Shown: positions 1-9,700, counted from the stretch's first letter. The stretch is 64,000 bases of DNA from Natrinema sp031626495 (GCF_031626495.1 NZ_JAMQOJ010000009.1:124001-188000), one strand, 5' to 3'. Numbers and translations are program-made. The notes: a model not told the origin generated them from the letters alone.

Positions 1-209
1 GTATCTGCCCTGGATTCGTTGAAACGCCGATGACAGACGACTACCTCAACCAGGAACAGTTCTACGAGTTCGTCCGAGACGAGACACCCATGCAGCGAGT
101 GGCTGAACCCGAGGAGATCGGCGGCATTGCGATGTTTCTCGCCTCTGATGAGGCGACGTACATCACAGGCACAAACATTCCTGTCGACGGAGGCTGGACT
201 GCCCACTAG
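1..209 (+). CDS. Short-chain dehydrogenase/reductase, C-terminal end (partial)
   Basis: The reading frame is open from the left edge (first full codon at base 3) to TAG at 207-209, giving 68 residues. The segment PGFVETPMT, then EEIGGIAMFLASDEATYITG and a final PVDGGW, is the classic C-terminal signature of NAD(P)-dependent Rossmann-fold SDR enzymes of the FabG/glucose dehydrogenase type. The catalytic Tyr-Lys and the nucleotide-binding Gly motif lie outside the window, so substrate cannot be judged. No functional link to the following metal genes is visible. Confidence 0.9.
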   Translation, partial: ICPGFVETPMTDDYLNQEQFYEFVRDETPMQRVAEPEEIGGIAMFLASDEATYITGTNIPVDGGWTAH

Positions 210-388
210 TAACTACGGTCGCACATTCACCACACTTGGTTCCAACATTACGTGGGAGACCAGTCGGATAGTAGCAGCGCAAAACGTGCTACTATCTACC
301 GAAGGCAAGCACCGTAACTCCCTGAGATGCTTCTATGAAGTGAGGAACTGCCGCCATATTATTTAGTCTCTCTAACCAATCCCCCAGT

Positions 389-889
389 ATGGAACAGAAT
401 CGATCCGATCTCACACTACGTGTTGGGAGTATCGCCGACGAGTCAGTTGGTCGCGTTACTCCGGATACGTCGGTAGCAGAGGTCGCCCAAACGATGGTCG
501 AGCAAACCAAATGTGCCCGCTACGTCGTTGTGGAAGAAAACGACCAGCTCGTGGGCATCATTACAGATCGAGATTTAATTGGCGCGCTCCTCACGCCAGA
601 GAGTGAGTTCAACGTTCTCGCAACGGATCAGAGCGAATCCAACATAACCGCCGGAGATGTGATGACCTCCGACCCCCTCACCGTAACGCCTGAGGCGGAG
701 GTACCGAGGGTACTGCGACAAATGAACGAGGCGGCTGCCCGCCATGTTCCCGTTGTCGAAGATGGCTCAGTTGTGGGGATCGTCACCCTTGACGATCTCA
801 TCACTCACCTCGCGGGAGAAGCTGCCCATGTCTCCGCACAGATGGACAATCTCTCCGGGATCATCCGGTCAGAGTCCCAGAGAAAGTAA
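389..889 (+). CDS. Tandem CBS-domain protein
   Basis: A 166-residue soluble protein made of two CBS motifs, with GIITDRDLI near residues 54-62 and GIVTLDDLI near 129-137. CBS pairs bind adenosyl ligands (AMP, ATP, SAM) and sense energy or redox state, but no effector domain is attached here, so the partner is unknown. A TATA-like element (catattattta) lies about 25-35 nt upstream of the ATG, which fits a leaderless transcript. A close paralogue of identical length lies at 34892-35392 on the other strand, so this gene is one of a duplicated pair within the island. Confidence 0.9.
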   Translation: MEQNRSDLTLRVGSIADESVGRVTPDTSVAEVAQTMVEQTKCARYVVVEENDQLVGIITDRDLIGALLTPESEFNVLATDQSESNITAGDVMTSDPLTVTPEAEVPRVLRQMNEAAARHVPVVEDGSVVGIVTLDDLITHLAGEAAHVSAQMDNLSGIIRSESQRK

Positions 890-948
890 CCTCCGCATCT
901 GAGACTCTCGATACGTGTCTTTTTCGTGACTGACATCAAAAGAGAGAC

Positions 949-1584
949 ATGGCCGAACCACGGATTCTAATCCTCGGTGGACCAGGCGCAGGAAAGGGGA
1001 CGCAGAGTAGAAAGGCCTCTGAGGAGTTTAATGTAAAGCATATCACTACCGGGGAGCTCCTTCGGGCAAATAAGGACAGGGATATTTCAGAATTTGAATC
1101 AGAGTATGATGTCCCGCGCACATATATGGATCAAGGTGAGCTTGTTCCGGACGAGGTTGTCACTCTGCTCGTTAAAGAGGCTCTATCGCAAGTCAATGGC
1201 TTTGTTCTGGATGGGTATCCCCGCAACGTAGAACAGGCTGAGGAACTCAATAATATGACCGATGTTGACGTTATTCTATATCTTGACGTAGACGAGGAGG
1301 AACTTGTTCAACGACTCACGGGTCGCCGTATAGACCCAAAAACAGGGGACACTTATCATATAAAATACAGTCCACCTGAAGATCCTGAAGTTGAAAAACG
1401 ACTTGAGCATCGGGATGACGATACCGAGGAGACAGTCCGTGAACGTCTACGTGTATTTCGTGAGACTACTGAACCAGTTATTGAATACTACGAAGAACGA
1501 GGTCAACTGGAACGTGTCGACGGAAAACAGTCTCCTGATGAAGTCTGGGTTGACGTAAGGAAAGTGATTGAAAACGCGCAATAG
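949..1584 (+). CDS. adk: Adenylate kinase
   Basis: 211 residues, the usual length for a nucleoside monophosphate kinase that interconverts ATP+AMP and 2 ADP. The P-loop GGPGAGKGTQ is at residues 10-19, the NMP-binding TTGELLR at about 32-38, the DGYPRN motif at about 89-94, and a LID region starts at GRRIDPKTG. The LID has no zinc-binding cysteines. The coding sequence is visibly more AT-rich than the neighbouring metal genes, suggesting a different origin. It is likely an accessory copy, since haloarchaea usually carry adk on the main chromosome; that is an inference. Confidence 0.93.
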   Translation: MAEPRILILGGPGAGKGTQSRKASEEFNVKHITTGELLRANKDRDISEFESEYDVPRTYMDQGELVPDEVVTLLVKEALSQVNGFVLDGYPRNVEQAEELNNMTDVDVILYLDVDEEELVQRLTGRRIDPKTGDTYHIKYSPPEDPEVEKRLEHRDDDTEETVRERLRVFRETTEPVIEYYEERGQLERVDGKQSPDEVWVDVRKVIENAQ

Positions 1585-1843
1585 ATCGCGAAAAAGTTGG
1601 GGTGAGCGTTACTATACCGGGCATCACCTAGTAGATCTGTACAGTTTACACACTCGTACCCGGCGAGTCTGTAGTTGAGAGGGCGCGATCTTGCTGAGGT
1701 GATCTCGGCGATGTTCGATAAAAGCCGACCATCATACCGTACGAATTAGAACTTGGAACGGTTATTGGCCGAAGAACGATCCAGTAGGCAATTATGGGGG
1801 GCTCTCCGAACCGATGAAGAGCCTGTCAGCAGACGCTGCCCCG

Positions 1844-2944
1844 TCAAGAGAGCGGATCTCGTCCTTCATACTCACCGCTCTCACCATATTCCGGCCGCTG
1901 GAAACCACCCTCACGGTAGACATCGAACTCACCCCGCTCAATGTCGTCGCGAATGATGTCGGCGGTTCCCTCGTCGACGCTCACGAAGTGACACAGCGGG
2001 TGGCCCGGGTACGCCACTGCATTTTCGAGGACACCGACAACGATGCCGGTCGATGGAGCGCGAATCGTCTCGATGTCGTTCTTGAAGTGGTCGGAAATCG
2101 TGAACAGCGGATCGTCTTCCTCAACGAGAGGGTGCGGGCCCCACTCCATCTCGACGAGCCCTCCAGTTTCGGCACGGAGCCACGTTTTCTCGCCGTCGCG
2201 GGCGACCACGCGCGTCCACCCGGGCCAGGACACCGGTTGGTTGGGAAGGACCTCGTGTTCGGCGAGGACGCTCGCGACACAGTGGAGCGCTCGGTCGAGG
2301 TGCGCGGTCTGGAATCGATGGGCGCGCCCCATCTCAACCGTGACCGTGGGGATACCGTCCTGACAGGCCACGCGTCGGAGTGTCCCTCGTGAACCCTCGC
2401 CGTCGAGGATGACGCTCGTGCCGAACGCGCGGGCGAGTCGTTCCACAGCCGGGTCGCGCATATCTGCGCGGACGTGGTACATCGTCGTGCGGTTGCGCGT
2501 CGACGTGTGGAAGTCAAGCCCGATGTCACACTTCGAGATGAACTCCTCGTAAATCGTGTTTGCGAGCCGTTTTGCTAGCGTACTTCGAGCACTGCCAGGG
2601 AACGAGCGGTTGAGATCTTCGTCATAGATCGGGATGTACCGTTGCTGGGCCAGAAATCCTGGGACATTCAGTACGTGGAGGCAGACAAGCGTCCCGTGAA
2701 GATCACTCGGTTCGTACTCGGCTGCGACCTCTTGGATGATCTTGACCCCGTTGAGTTCGTCGCCGTGAACTGCGGCTGTCAAGCAGACTGTCGGTCCAGC
2801 TTGGTCACCATTGACGACAGTGACTGGCAGTTCAATCGCGTCGTCGTGAAACGTTGTCGCGACGGCATACCGGAACTGAGACTTCTCACCGGATGGAATC
2901 GTCCTACCCCCGACTTCGATCTGGTGTGGTGAATCACTGGTCAT
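1844..2944 (-). CDS. Succinylglutamate desuccinylase/aspartoacylase family protein
   Basis: 366 residues from the ATG at 2944. That start is chosen because its ATGA overlaps the stop of the upstream gene (2941-2944), a sign of translational coupling. The zinc-site pattern of M14-like deacylases is present: H60 and E63 in AAVHGDELNG, then H146 in DFHTSTRNR. A C-terminal beta-rich region (about 270-350) matches the family's barrel domain. The family cleaves N-acyl amino acids, but the substrate cannot be inferred. It is third in a probable operon with the copper ATPase and the membrane methyltransferase, an unusual partnership that may simply reflect read-through. Confidence 0.88.
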   Translation of the reverse strand: MTSDSPHQIEVGGRTIPSGEKSQFRYAVATTFHDDAIELPVTVVNGDQAGPTVCLTAAVHGDELNGVKIIQEVAAEYEPSDLHGTLVCLHVLNVPGFLAQQRYIPIYDEDLNRSFPGSARSTLAKRLANTIYEEFISKCDIGLDFHTSTRNRTTMYHVRADMRDPAVERLARAFGTSVILDGEGSRGTLRRVACQDGIPTVTVEMGRAHRFQTAHLDRALHCVASVLAEHEVLPNQPVSWPGWTRVVARDGEKTWLRAETGGLVEMEWGPHPLVEEDDPLFTISDHFKNDIETIRAPSTGIVVGVLENAVAYPGHPLCHFVSVDEGTADIIRDDIERGEFDVYREGGFQRPEYGESGEYEGRDPLS

Positions 2945-3570
2945 TGGTTCCCTCCCTTCGTTCGGTCGGTCTGTTCCTGCTGCGGTGGTTCGCGGTGCGT
3001 TCGGCCGAGGAACCGCGGCACCGATCTGAGATATTCCTCGTAGGCGTCGCCGTACTGCTCGCGGAGCCACGGCTCTTCGGCGAGTGGTGCGAGCAGGAAC
3101 CACACGATTCCACCGATGGCGAGAATGACCGTTTGAATCGAACCTGCGAGGAGGCCTCCGCTGGCGAGCATGGCGATGAACCCCACGTACTGTGGATTGC
3201 GAGAGAAGCGATACGGTCCCTCAGTTTGAAGGTGGCCTTCGAGACCACTGCTCTCCCAGAATCCGAGTGTCCACATCGCCCAGATGGACAGCGCTGTGCC
3301 TGCTACGAAAACAAGCACACAGACGAGTTGCACCACCACCGGTGGTTCGTACCAGTGCCACCAGTCGAGGTGTGCAACGCCGACCAGACCAACACCGTAT
3401 AGCATCCACGCACTCCAGCTCACCCAGAATGTCCAGTTCCGCGTTCCGTGCGGCCAGAACTGGAATGTTGGACTGACGATGGTAGCAAGGAGGCCACCCA
3501 GTAGGAGTCCCCCGGATAGGAGACTGACGCTGAACAATGTCTGTGTCGCCTGGAGTGCCATAGGGATCAC
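2941..3570 (-). CDS. Membrane methyltransferase of the isoprenylcysteine/phospholipid N-methyltransferase superfamily
   Basis: 209 residues with about five hydrophobic segments. The SAM-binding C-terminal signature is GPYRFSRNPQYVGF near residues 125-138, followed by LAEEPWLREQYGDAYEEY. This is the ICMT/PEMT/NnrU-like superfamily; the actual acceptor (lipid, isoprenoid or small thiol) is unknown. It overlaps the stop of the upstream CPH ATPase by 4 bp (3567-3570) and the start of the downstream deacylase by 4 bp, so all three are co-transcribed. A second enzyme of the same superfamily lies at 23437-24117, also next to metal genes. Confidence 0.85.
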   Translation of the reverse strand: MIPMALQATQTLFSVSLLSGGLLLGGLLATIVSPTFQFWPHGTRNWTFWVSWSAWMLYGVGLVGVAHLDWWHWYEPPVVVQLVCVLVFVAGTALSIWAMWTLGFWESSGLEGHLQTEGPYRFSRNPQYVGFIAMLASGGLLAGSIQTVILAIGGIVWFLLAPLAEEPWLREQYGDAYEEYLRSVPRFLGRTHREPPQQEQTDRTKGGNQ

Positions 3571-5939
3571 GCACCAATGTCGGGCACGGAAATATCGGCG
3601 CTGCGGAGACGACGGGCGTTGATAGCGACGATGATTGTCGAGAGAGACATGAACACCGCGCCGATCGCCGGCGACAGCAGGATACCGATAGGCGCGAGGA
3701 CTCCGGCAGCGAGTGGGAGCGCGAAGACGTTGTAGCCGGTCGCCCAGACCAGATTCTCCTGCATCTTCCGGTAGCTCGCCTTCGAGAGCTTGATGAGACG
3801 GACGACATCCAGGGGATTGTTGTCGACGAGGATGATATCGCCCGACTCGATGGCGACGTCGGTCCCTGAACCGATGGCAATACCGACATCTGCTCGCGTG
3901 AGCGCCGGCGCGTCGTTGACGCCGTCGCCGACCATCGCGACCAGTTTCCCCTCGGACTGGAGCGCTTCGACTTTCGTGTCCTTTTCGTCGGGGAGTACCT
4001 CCGCGAAGTACTGGTCGATGCCGAGTTCCTCCGAGACAGCCCGTGCGACGTCCTCCGAGTCACCGGTCAGCATCGCCACCTCGATATCCATCGCGTGTAG
4101 CGCCTCGAGGGCCTGCCGGCTTTCTTCCCGAATAACGTCCGCCAGCGCGAATGCTGCGACAACTTCGGATTCGTCGTGAACCAGGTAGATAACCGTCTCT
4201 GCGTTCGAGCCAGCTTCCTCCGCGAAGGCAGCGATTTCGTTGGACCGCTCGATACCGAATTTCTCAATCAGGTTCGGTCCACCGATATGAACCGTCTCGC
4301 CGTCCACAGTGGCTCTGACGCCGAGACCGCGGAAATTCTCAAAGTTCGAAACCTTCGCTCGCTGGATATCCCGTTCCTCGGCGGCGTCTCGGATGGCGCG
4401 AGCGATCATATGCTCGGAGTCACCCTCGACACCAGCGGCGACTTCGAATGCTCGCTCTTCAGTCCAGTCGCCTGCCGTCTCAACACCGACGACGCCCTGT
4501 TCGCCCTTCGTGAGGGTCCCGGTCTTGTCAAACATCACCGTGTCCAGATTTCGAGATTCCTCCATGGCGATGCGGTCGCGGATGAGCATCCCGTTTTGGG
4601 CAGCCGTGGAAGTGTTGATCGCGACCACGAGCGGGACGGCAAGTCCAAGTGCGTGGGGACACGCGATGACCAGGACCGTCACGACGCGCTCGAGGACGGT
4701 GATGTTGTACCCGACCGCGACGACCCACGCGACGGCAGTAATCGCCGCGACGCCGAGTGCAATATAGAACAGCCAGCCAGCTGCCTTGTCGGCGAGCAAC
4801 TGGGTTCGAGATTTGGACTGCTGGGCCTCGTCGACCAGTCGCATGATGCCCGCCAGCGTCGTCTCGTCGCCGGTCTTCGTGATTTTGACGCGGAGACTCC
4901 CGTCCTGGTTGACCGTCCCGGCGACCACCTCTGATCCGGGCTCCTTCCCAACTGGTCTGGATTCGCCGGTAATCATCGACTCGTCAACGGACGACTCGCC
5001 CTCGACGACTTCGCCGTCGGCAGGCACGCTCGCGCCCGGGCGAACGAGCACGACATCGTCCTCGCCGAGTTCGGAGACGGGCACTTCCTCGGTATCTCCA
5101 CTCTCGGTGATACGCTCGGCGGTATCGGGCATGAGCTTCGCGAGTTCGTCCAGCGCCCCCGAGGCCGCCCGGACCGACCGCATCTCCACCCAGTGGCCCA
5201 GCAGCATGATGTCGATCAGCGTGACGAGTTCCCAGAAAAACGGTGTCGTCCCTTCGAGAAACAGACTCGCGATCGAGTAGACGAACGCCACCGATATCGC
5301 CAGCGAGATGAGCATCATCATCCCCGGCTCGCGGTTTTTCAGTTCCGTCCGGGCCATCGAGAGGAAGGGCACGCCACCGTACGCGAAGATCACGACCGCA
5401 AGTACCGGCGTTATCCACGTACTCCCGGGGAACGTAGGGGCCGTATAGCCGAAGACGTCCTGAATGAATTCGCTGAAGACGATGACCGGAATCGAGAGGA
5501 CGAGCGACACCCAGAACCGCCGCCGAAACATCGCCTCGTGGCCCGAGTGATCCGTGTGATCGCTGTGATCCCCGTTTCCACCCCCGTGTCCCTTCTCGTG
5601 GGCGTTACCACCATGGTCGTGCTCGTCGTGTACGTGCTCTGCTTCTGTAGAGTGAGCGTGCTCGGCCGCAGCGTGGCGGTGCGCGTGTTCGGCTTCGTGG
5701 TCGTTATGTGCGTGTTCGTCCGTGGATTCGGACTCCGTGGTGGCGTCTGCCGCAGTGTGAGTGTCGTCCTTCGGGAGTTTGGACTCCGGCTCGGATGACG
5801 CGTGGGCTGATGCTCGTGGTTCCGACTCTGCTTTCAATCGGCAAATTCGACAACAGTAGACGGGTCCTTCGGATTGATGCGAGGGGTGCCCCTCTTTAGA
5901 GGGATTTTCGGATGTCTCGTGGTCTGGATTGTTGCTCAT
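3567..5939 (-). CDS. copB: CPH-type heavy-metal P-type ATPase (CopB-like)
   Basis: 790 residues from the ATG at 5939. A possible longer start at 5978 is disfavoured because it would include the promoter: a TATA-like cataataagg (minus strand) lies 22-31 nt upstream of 5939. The N-terminus has YCCRICR and then a long His/Asp/Glu-rich stretch (about 60-140) with many HAH, HEH and DHG repeats instead of an HMA domain, a likely metal-binding tail. The translocation motif is CPH near residue 425, with DKTGTLT near 465, and TGDS and GDGVNDAP further on. CPH pumps (P1B-3) export copper or silver. The gene opens an operon with 4-bp overlaps to a methyltransferase and a deacylase, and lies downstream of a small copper chaperone gene. 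Confidence 0.93.
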   Translation of the reverse strand: MSNNPDHETSENPSKEGHPSHQSEGPVYCCRICRLKAESEPRASAHASSEPESKLPKDDTHTAADATTESESTDEHAHNDHEAEHAHRHAAAEHAHSTEAEHVHDEHDHGGNAHEKGHGGGNGDHSDHTDHSGHEAMFRRRFWVSLVLSIPVIVFSEFIQDVFGYTAPTFPGSTWITPVLAVVIFAYGGVPFLSMARTELKNREPGMMMLISLAISVAFVYSIASLFLEGTTPFFWELVTLIDIMLLGHWVEMRSVRAASGALDELAKLMPDTAERITESGDTEEVPVSELGEDDVVLVRPGASVPADGEVVEGESSVDESMITGESRPVGKEPGSEVVAGTVNQDGSLRVKITKTGDETTLAGIMRLVDEAQQSKSRTQLLADKAAGWLFYIALGVAAITAVAWVVAVGYNITVLERVVTVLVIACPHALGLAVPLVVAINTSTAAQNGMLIRDRIAMEESRNLDTVMFDKTGTLTKGEQGVVGVETAGDWTEERAFEVAAGVEGDSEHMIARAIRDAAEERDIQRAKVSNFENFRGLGVRATVDGETVHIGGPNLIEKFGIERSNEIAAFAEEAGSNAETVIYLVHDESEVVAAFALADVIREESRQALEALHAMDIEVAMLTGDSEDVARAVSEELGIDQYFAEVLPDEKDTKVEALQSEGKLVAMVGDGVNDAPALTRADVGIAIGSGTDVAIESGDIILVDNNPLDVVRLIKLSKASYRKMQENLVWATGYNVFALPLAAGVLAPIGILLSPAIGAVFMSLSTIIVAINARRLRSADISVPDIGA

Positions 5940-6062
5940 GGCGTGGGTATTGGTGCCGTCCCTTATTATGCTGTCCAAACCCTGATACTGCGCGGCGCAA
6001 TCGAGAGGGCCAGAATCGAACGAGAACGGCGGGGCGTTCGTTGGCGTGCGTTTTGTCGTTTC

Positions 6063-6260
6063 TCAGGCGGAGGCGGTGTAGCCAGCGTCTTCGACGGCTT
6101 TGACGAGTGCTTTGATGTCAGCATCGCCATCGACGCTCGCCTGTTCGGCCTCGCGGTCGGCGGTCGCGTCGGTCACGCCACTCACCTCTCGAAGCGCGTC
6201 TTCGACTGTCTGTTCACAGTGACCGCAGGTCATTCCTTCGACAGTGATGGTCTGCGTCAT
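6063..6260 (-). CDS. copZ: Small HMA-domain copper chaperone
   Basis: 65 residues from the ATG at 6260 (MTQTITVEGMTCGHCE), with the metal-binding MTCGHC at about residues 10-15. It is a complete single-domain HMA protein expected to carry Cu(I) in the cytosol and deliver it to the P-type ATPases. The neighbouring CopB pump lacks an HMA domain, so this chaperone may supply it. It is divergent from the TRASH-Lrp regulator gene; the 132-nt gap contains a palindrome of the shared operator type at 6300-6314. A 71-residue paralogue is at 13674-13880. Confidence 0.93.
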   Translation of the reverse strand: MTQTITVEGMTCGHCEQTVEDALREVSGVTDATADREAEQASVDGDADIKALVKAVEDAGYTASA

Positions 6261-6299
6261 ACACTGGTACATACGGGAGGGGAATCTTTGTCAGTTTCT

Positions 6300-6314
6300 G
6301 CTTCGAATCCAAAG
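6300..6314. promoter_or_regulatory. Putative metal operator between copZ and the TRASH-Lrp gene
   Basis: GCTTCGAATCCAAAG matches the pattern STTWnGAATCnAAAS at 12 of 13 fixed positions. It begins 40 nt upstream of the copZ start codon, nearly the same spacing as at 13149, 21101 and 42578. It is also 79 nt upstream of the regulator gene, so one site could serve both divergent promoters. Confidence 0.5.
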
Positions 6315-6392
6315 TCTATCTTGGACGTGAAATGGCATTCAAAGCTTGGAGTTGGGAAACAATATTGTGGTTCGGGGGTTCAATGGGGAGAT

Positions 6393-6983
6393 ATGCGTGA
6401 TTTAGACGAGACAGACATGGAGATCCTCTCGCTACTAGCAGAGGACGCGCGACGCCCGTTCAGCAGCATCGGTGAGGAGGTGGATCTCTCGGGGCCAGCC
6501 GTATCAGACCGCGTGAAACGGTTAGAGGAGGCCAATATCATCAACGGCTTCACCATCGACGTGAATCGCGCACAACTGCGAGCTGGTGTTCCGGTATTCA
6601 TTCAGGCTGAGATTGGATCTGAGTCGCTGGAACCAGCCCGCAAGCAGGCCCGAGAGTCAGATGGTGTCGAACACGTCTTCATGACCTCTGAGGGGGATCT
6701 CTGGTTTTACGCACGTGTCGAAGCTCATAACGTTCGTCAGTGGATGAATGGACTCTTCGATGAGATCAATATAGCAGATTATACGGTCACGCTAATCGAC
6801 GCAATGGAATGGACGCCATCCGTTGATGGTGCCGAGTTTGCCCTTACTTGTGCTGAATGTAACAATACCGTCGATACTGAAGGAGAGACAACACGGATTG
6901 ACGGCGAGGTTTACCACTTTTGTTGTCCATCTTGTCTCGCACGCTTCGAAGACCGCTATCAGCGACTCGAAGAAGGGGCGTAG
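6393..6983 (+). CDS. Lrp/AsnC-family metal-responsive regulator with C-terminal TRASH domain
   Basis: 196 residues from the ATG at 6393. An in-frame extension upstream is rejected because it runs through copZ on the other strand. The N-terminal wHTH (about 1-60, DETDMEILSLLAEDARRPFS) is of AsnC type, the middle is a RAM-like ligand domain, and the C-terminal TRASH zinc/copper finger has cysteines in LTCAECNNT and HFCCPSCLARF (about 153-185). The same architecture is known in Halobacterium as a copper-responsive regulator of a copper ATPase. Its position between copZ, copB and copA supports that role. It is the prime candidate to bind the palindromes described in this window, which is an inference. 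Confidence 0.9.
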   Translation: MRDLDETDMEILSLLAEDARRPFSSIGEEVDLSGPAVSDRVKRLEEANIINGFTIDVNRAQLRAGVPVFIQAEIGSESLEPARKQARESDGVEHVFMTSEGDLWFYARVEAHNVRQWMNGLFDEINIADYTVTLIDAMEWTPSVDGAEFALTCAECNNTVDTEGETTRIDGEVYHFCCPSCLARFEDRYQRLEEGA

Positions 6984-6988
6984 TATCC

Positions 6989-7055
6989 TTTTAGATTTCA
7001 AACTTTCGCGGGTCCAATAACCACCCTCTCGAAACAGTAAATCGCGTAAATATAG
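6989..7055 (+). promoter_or_regulatory. copA promoter with degenerate operator and TATA element
   Basis: TTTTAGATTTCAAAC at 6989-7003 matches the shared palindrome at 10 of 13 fixed positions. A TATA-like taaatata lies at 7047-7054, about 23-30 nt upstream of the copA ATG, consistent with a leaderless mRNA. The operator-like site is farther from the start here than at the best-conserved promoters. Confidence 0.4.
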
Positions 7056-7076
7056 ACCCCGTATAGTAATACGAGC

Positions 7077-9683
7077 ATGACAAGCCAAACAATACATCTC
7101 GACATTACGGGAATGTCCTGCGCCAACTGCTCGGCGACGATTCAGGACACTCTCGAATCACTTGAGGGGGTATCGGAGGCGGATGCGAACTTCGCCACCG
7201 ATGAGGGGTCTGTTACCTACGATCCCGAGACAGTATCGCTTCACGAAATCTACGACGCAATCGACGAGGCGGGCTACGGTGCAGTCTCGGAGACGGTGAC
7301 CATCGCCATCTCCGATATGACGTGTGCCAACTGCGCCGAAACTAACGAAACTGCTCTCGAAAGTACACTCGGAGTCATTACCGCGGAGGTAAACTACGCG
7401 ACTGACGAGGCGCAGGTGACCTACAATCCGGCAGAGGTGTCTCTCGATGCGCTGTACGATGCCATCGAAGACGCCGGCTATTCGCCAGTTCGCGAAGACA
7501 GTGGCGATGAGGGCTCGGGGCAGGATGCGCGTGATGCCGCCCGCCAGGCTGAGATACGGAAACAGCTCAGGCTAACCCTCTTTGGGGCAGTATTATCAGT
7601 TCCACTGCTCTTCTTCCTCATCGACAGCTATCTTCTCGGTGGCGTGTTCGTCCCTGAAACCGTTTTCGGCGTGGAACTCGGCTGGGTCGAGTTCCTGCTC
7701 GCCACGCCGGTACAGGCGATCCTCGGCTGGCCGTTCTATAAGAACTCGTACAAGGCGATCGTGAAGAATGGCCGCGCCAACATGGACGTGCTGATCGCGA
7801 TCGGGTCGACAACGGCCTATCTATACTCTGTGGCAGTCCTTGCTGAACTCATCGCGGGTGGGCTCTACTTCGACACGGCAGCCCTCATCCTCGTGTTCAT
7901 TACGCTCGGTAACTATCTCGAAGCTCGTTCAAAGGGTCAAGCGGGCGAGGCCCTCCGGAAGCTCCTCGAAATGGAAGCCGAAACGGCGACCATTGTCCGT
8001 GAGGATGGTAGTGAGGAAGAGATTCCACTTGAAGAGGTCACAACGGGTGACCAGATGAAAGTCCGCCCCGGTGAGAAGATCCCAACCGACGGGGTCGTCG
8101 TTGACGGGCAGTCCGCCGTCGACGAGTCGATGGTTACCGGTGAGTCTGTCCCTGTAGAAAAAGAGGAGGGAGATGAGGTCGTCGGCTCGACGATTAACGA
8201 GAACGGCGTTCTTCTCGTGGAGGCCACTAACGTCGGCGAAGATACTGCCCTCCAGCAAATCGTTCAGACCGTCAAGGAAGCACAATCGCGCCAGCCAGAT
8301 ATCCAGAATCTAGCAGACCGCATCTCGGCGTATTTCGTGCCGGCAGTTATCGCGAACGCTATCCTCTGGAGCGTTATTTGGTTCCTGTTCCCGGAGGTGC
8401 TGGCTGGCTTCGTTGACTGGCTCCCGCTATGGGGGCAGGTGGCGGGCGGCCCGGCAGCGGCGGGCGGCACGGTCACCGTCTTCGAGTTCGCAATCATCGT
8501 CTTCGCGTCCTCGATCCTCATTGCCTGCCCCTGTGCGCTGGGGCTGGCGACGCCCGCGGCGACGATGGTCGGGACGACCATTGGGGCCCAGAACGGCGTC
8601 CTGTTCAAGGGCGGTGACATCCTCGAACGCGCGAAAGACGTCGACACGGTCGTCTTCGACAAGACGGGCACCCTCACGAAGGGTGAAATGGAACTGACCG
8701 ACGTGGTCGTCTTCGATGGCGATGGAAATGCGGTGACTGACGGGGGCGAGCCGACACCAGATGGTGGACAGCTCAGCACTCGTGACCGCCTCTCAGAGGA
8801 CGACGTGCTGCGGCTGGCGGCGATCGCAGAAAGCGGAAGCGAACACCCCCTCGCGCGGGCAATCGTCGAAGGGGCCGAAGAACGCGGTCTGGACGTGACT
8901 GAGCCTGACGACTTCGAGAACGTTCCGGGCCACGGGATCAAAGCAGTCATTGGTGACAGCGAGGTGCTGGTCGGCAACCGCAAGTTGCTGCGAGACAACG
9001 ACATCGACCCGTCTCCCGCCGAAGAGACGATGGAACGCCTCGAAAACGAGGGGAAGACGGCGATGCTCGTCGCTTTCGAGGGCGAACTGGTTGGTGTAGT
9101 GGCTGACGCCGACACAATCAAAGAGAGCTCCAAGCAGGCCGTTACGGCCCTACAACAACGGGGCGTTGACGTGATGATGATTACGGGTGACAACGAACGA
9201 ACTGCTCGTGCGGTCGCCAAACAGGTCGGTATCGATCCGGAGAATGTCCGAGCAGAGGTCCTTCCCGAGGACAAGTCCAACGCCGTCGACAGTATTCAGG
9301 ACGAGGGTCGGCAGGCGATGATGGTCGGTGACGGCGTCAACGACGCGCCGGCGCTCGCGGTCGCACACGTCGGGACAGCCATCGGCTCCGGCACGGACGT
9401 CGCCATTGAGGCTGCGGACCTTACGCTGATGCGCGATGATCCGCTCGACGTGGTGAAGGCGATCCGGATCTCGGACGCGACACTCAAGAAGATCAAGCAG
9501 AACCTCGTGTGGGCGCTCGGCTACAACACGGCGATGATCCCGTTAGCATCGCTCGGCCTGCTCCAGCCCGTACTCGCTGCAGCAGCAATGGCGTTCTCCA
9601 GCGTGTCGGTGCTGACGAACAGCCTGTTGTTCCGGCGGTACACCCCCGATCACGACTACAAGCTCTTCGGTCGCCTCCGCTGA
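7077..9683 (+). CDS. copA: Copper-exporting P-type ATPase with two HMA domains
   Basis: 868 residues. Two N-terminal HMA domains carry GMSCANC (C15, C18) and DMTCANC (C83, C86). Eight membrane segments follow; the transport motif is IACPCALG near residue 483, the phosphorylated Asp is in DKTGTLTKGE near 528, the SEHPLA nucleotide-site motif is near 600, and TGDN and GDGVNDAP follow. This is a full P1B-1 pump expected to export Cu(I). It is preceded by the TRASH-Lrp regulator and followed at 17 nt by a small protein and a DUF63 membrane protein, probably in one transcript. It is the second copper pump here besides the CPH type at 3567-5939. Confidence 0.96.
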   Translation: MTSQTIHLDITGMSCANCSATIQDTLESLEGVSEADANFATDEGSVTYDPETVSLHEIYDAIDEAGYGAVSETVTIAISDMTCANCAETNETALESTLGVITAEVNYATDEAQVTYNPAEVSLDALYDAIEDAGYSPVREDSGDEGSGQDARDAARQAEIRKQLRLTLFGAVLSVPLLFFLIDSYLLGGVFVPETVFGVELGWVEFLLATPVQAILGWPFYKNSYKAIVKNGRANMDVLIAIGSTTAYLYSVAVLAELIAGGLYFDTAALILVFITLGNYLEARSKGQAGEALRKLLEMEAETATIVREDGSEEEIPLEEVTTGDQMKVRPGEKIPTDGVVVDGQSAVDESMVTGESVPVEKEEGDEVVGSTINENGVLLVEATNVGEDTALQQIVQTVKEAQSRQPDIQNLADRISAYFVPAVIANAILWSVIWFLFPEVLAGFVDWLPLWGQVAGGPAAAGGTVTVFEFAIIVFASSILIACPCALGLATPAATMVGTTIGAQNGVLFKGGDILERAKDVDTVVFDKTGTLTKGEMELTDVVVFDGDGNAVTDGGEPTPDGGQLSTRDRLSEDDVLRLAAIAESGSEHPLARAIVEGAEERGLDVTEPDDFENVPGHGIKAVIGDSEVLVGNRKLLRDNDIDPSPAEETMERLENEGKTAMLVAFEGELVGVVADADTIKESSKQAVTALQQRGVDVMMITGDNERTARAVAKQVGIDPENVRAEVLPEDKSNAVDSIQDEGRQAMMVGDGVNDAPALAVAHVGTAIGSGTDVAIEAADLTLMRDDPLDVVKAIRISDATLKKIKQNLVWALGYNTAMIPLASLGLLQPVLAAAAMAFSSVSVLTNSLLFRRYTPDHDYKLFGRLR

Positions 9684-9700
9684 ACGTCACCTCTATATCA

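Noticed and set aside
1585..1843. Possible RNA gene or small ORF between adk and the deacylase
   Set aside because: No cloverleaf, conserved RNA core or protein motif could be recognised in these 259 bases.
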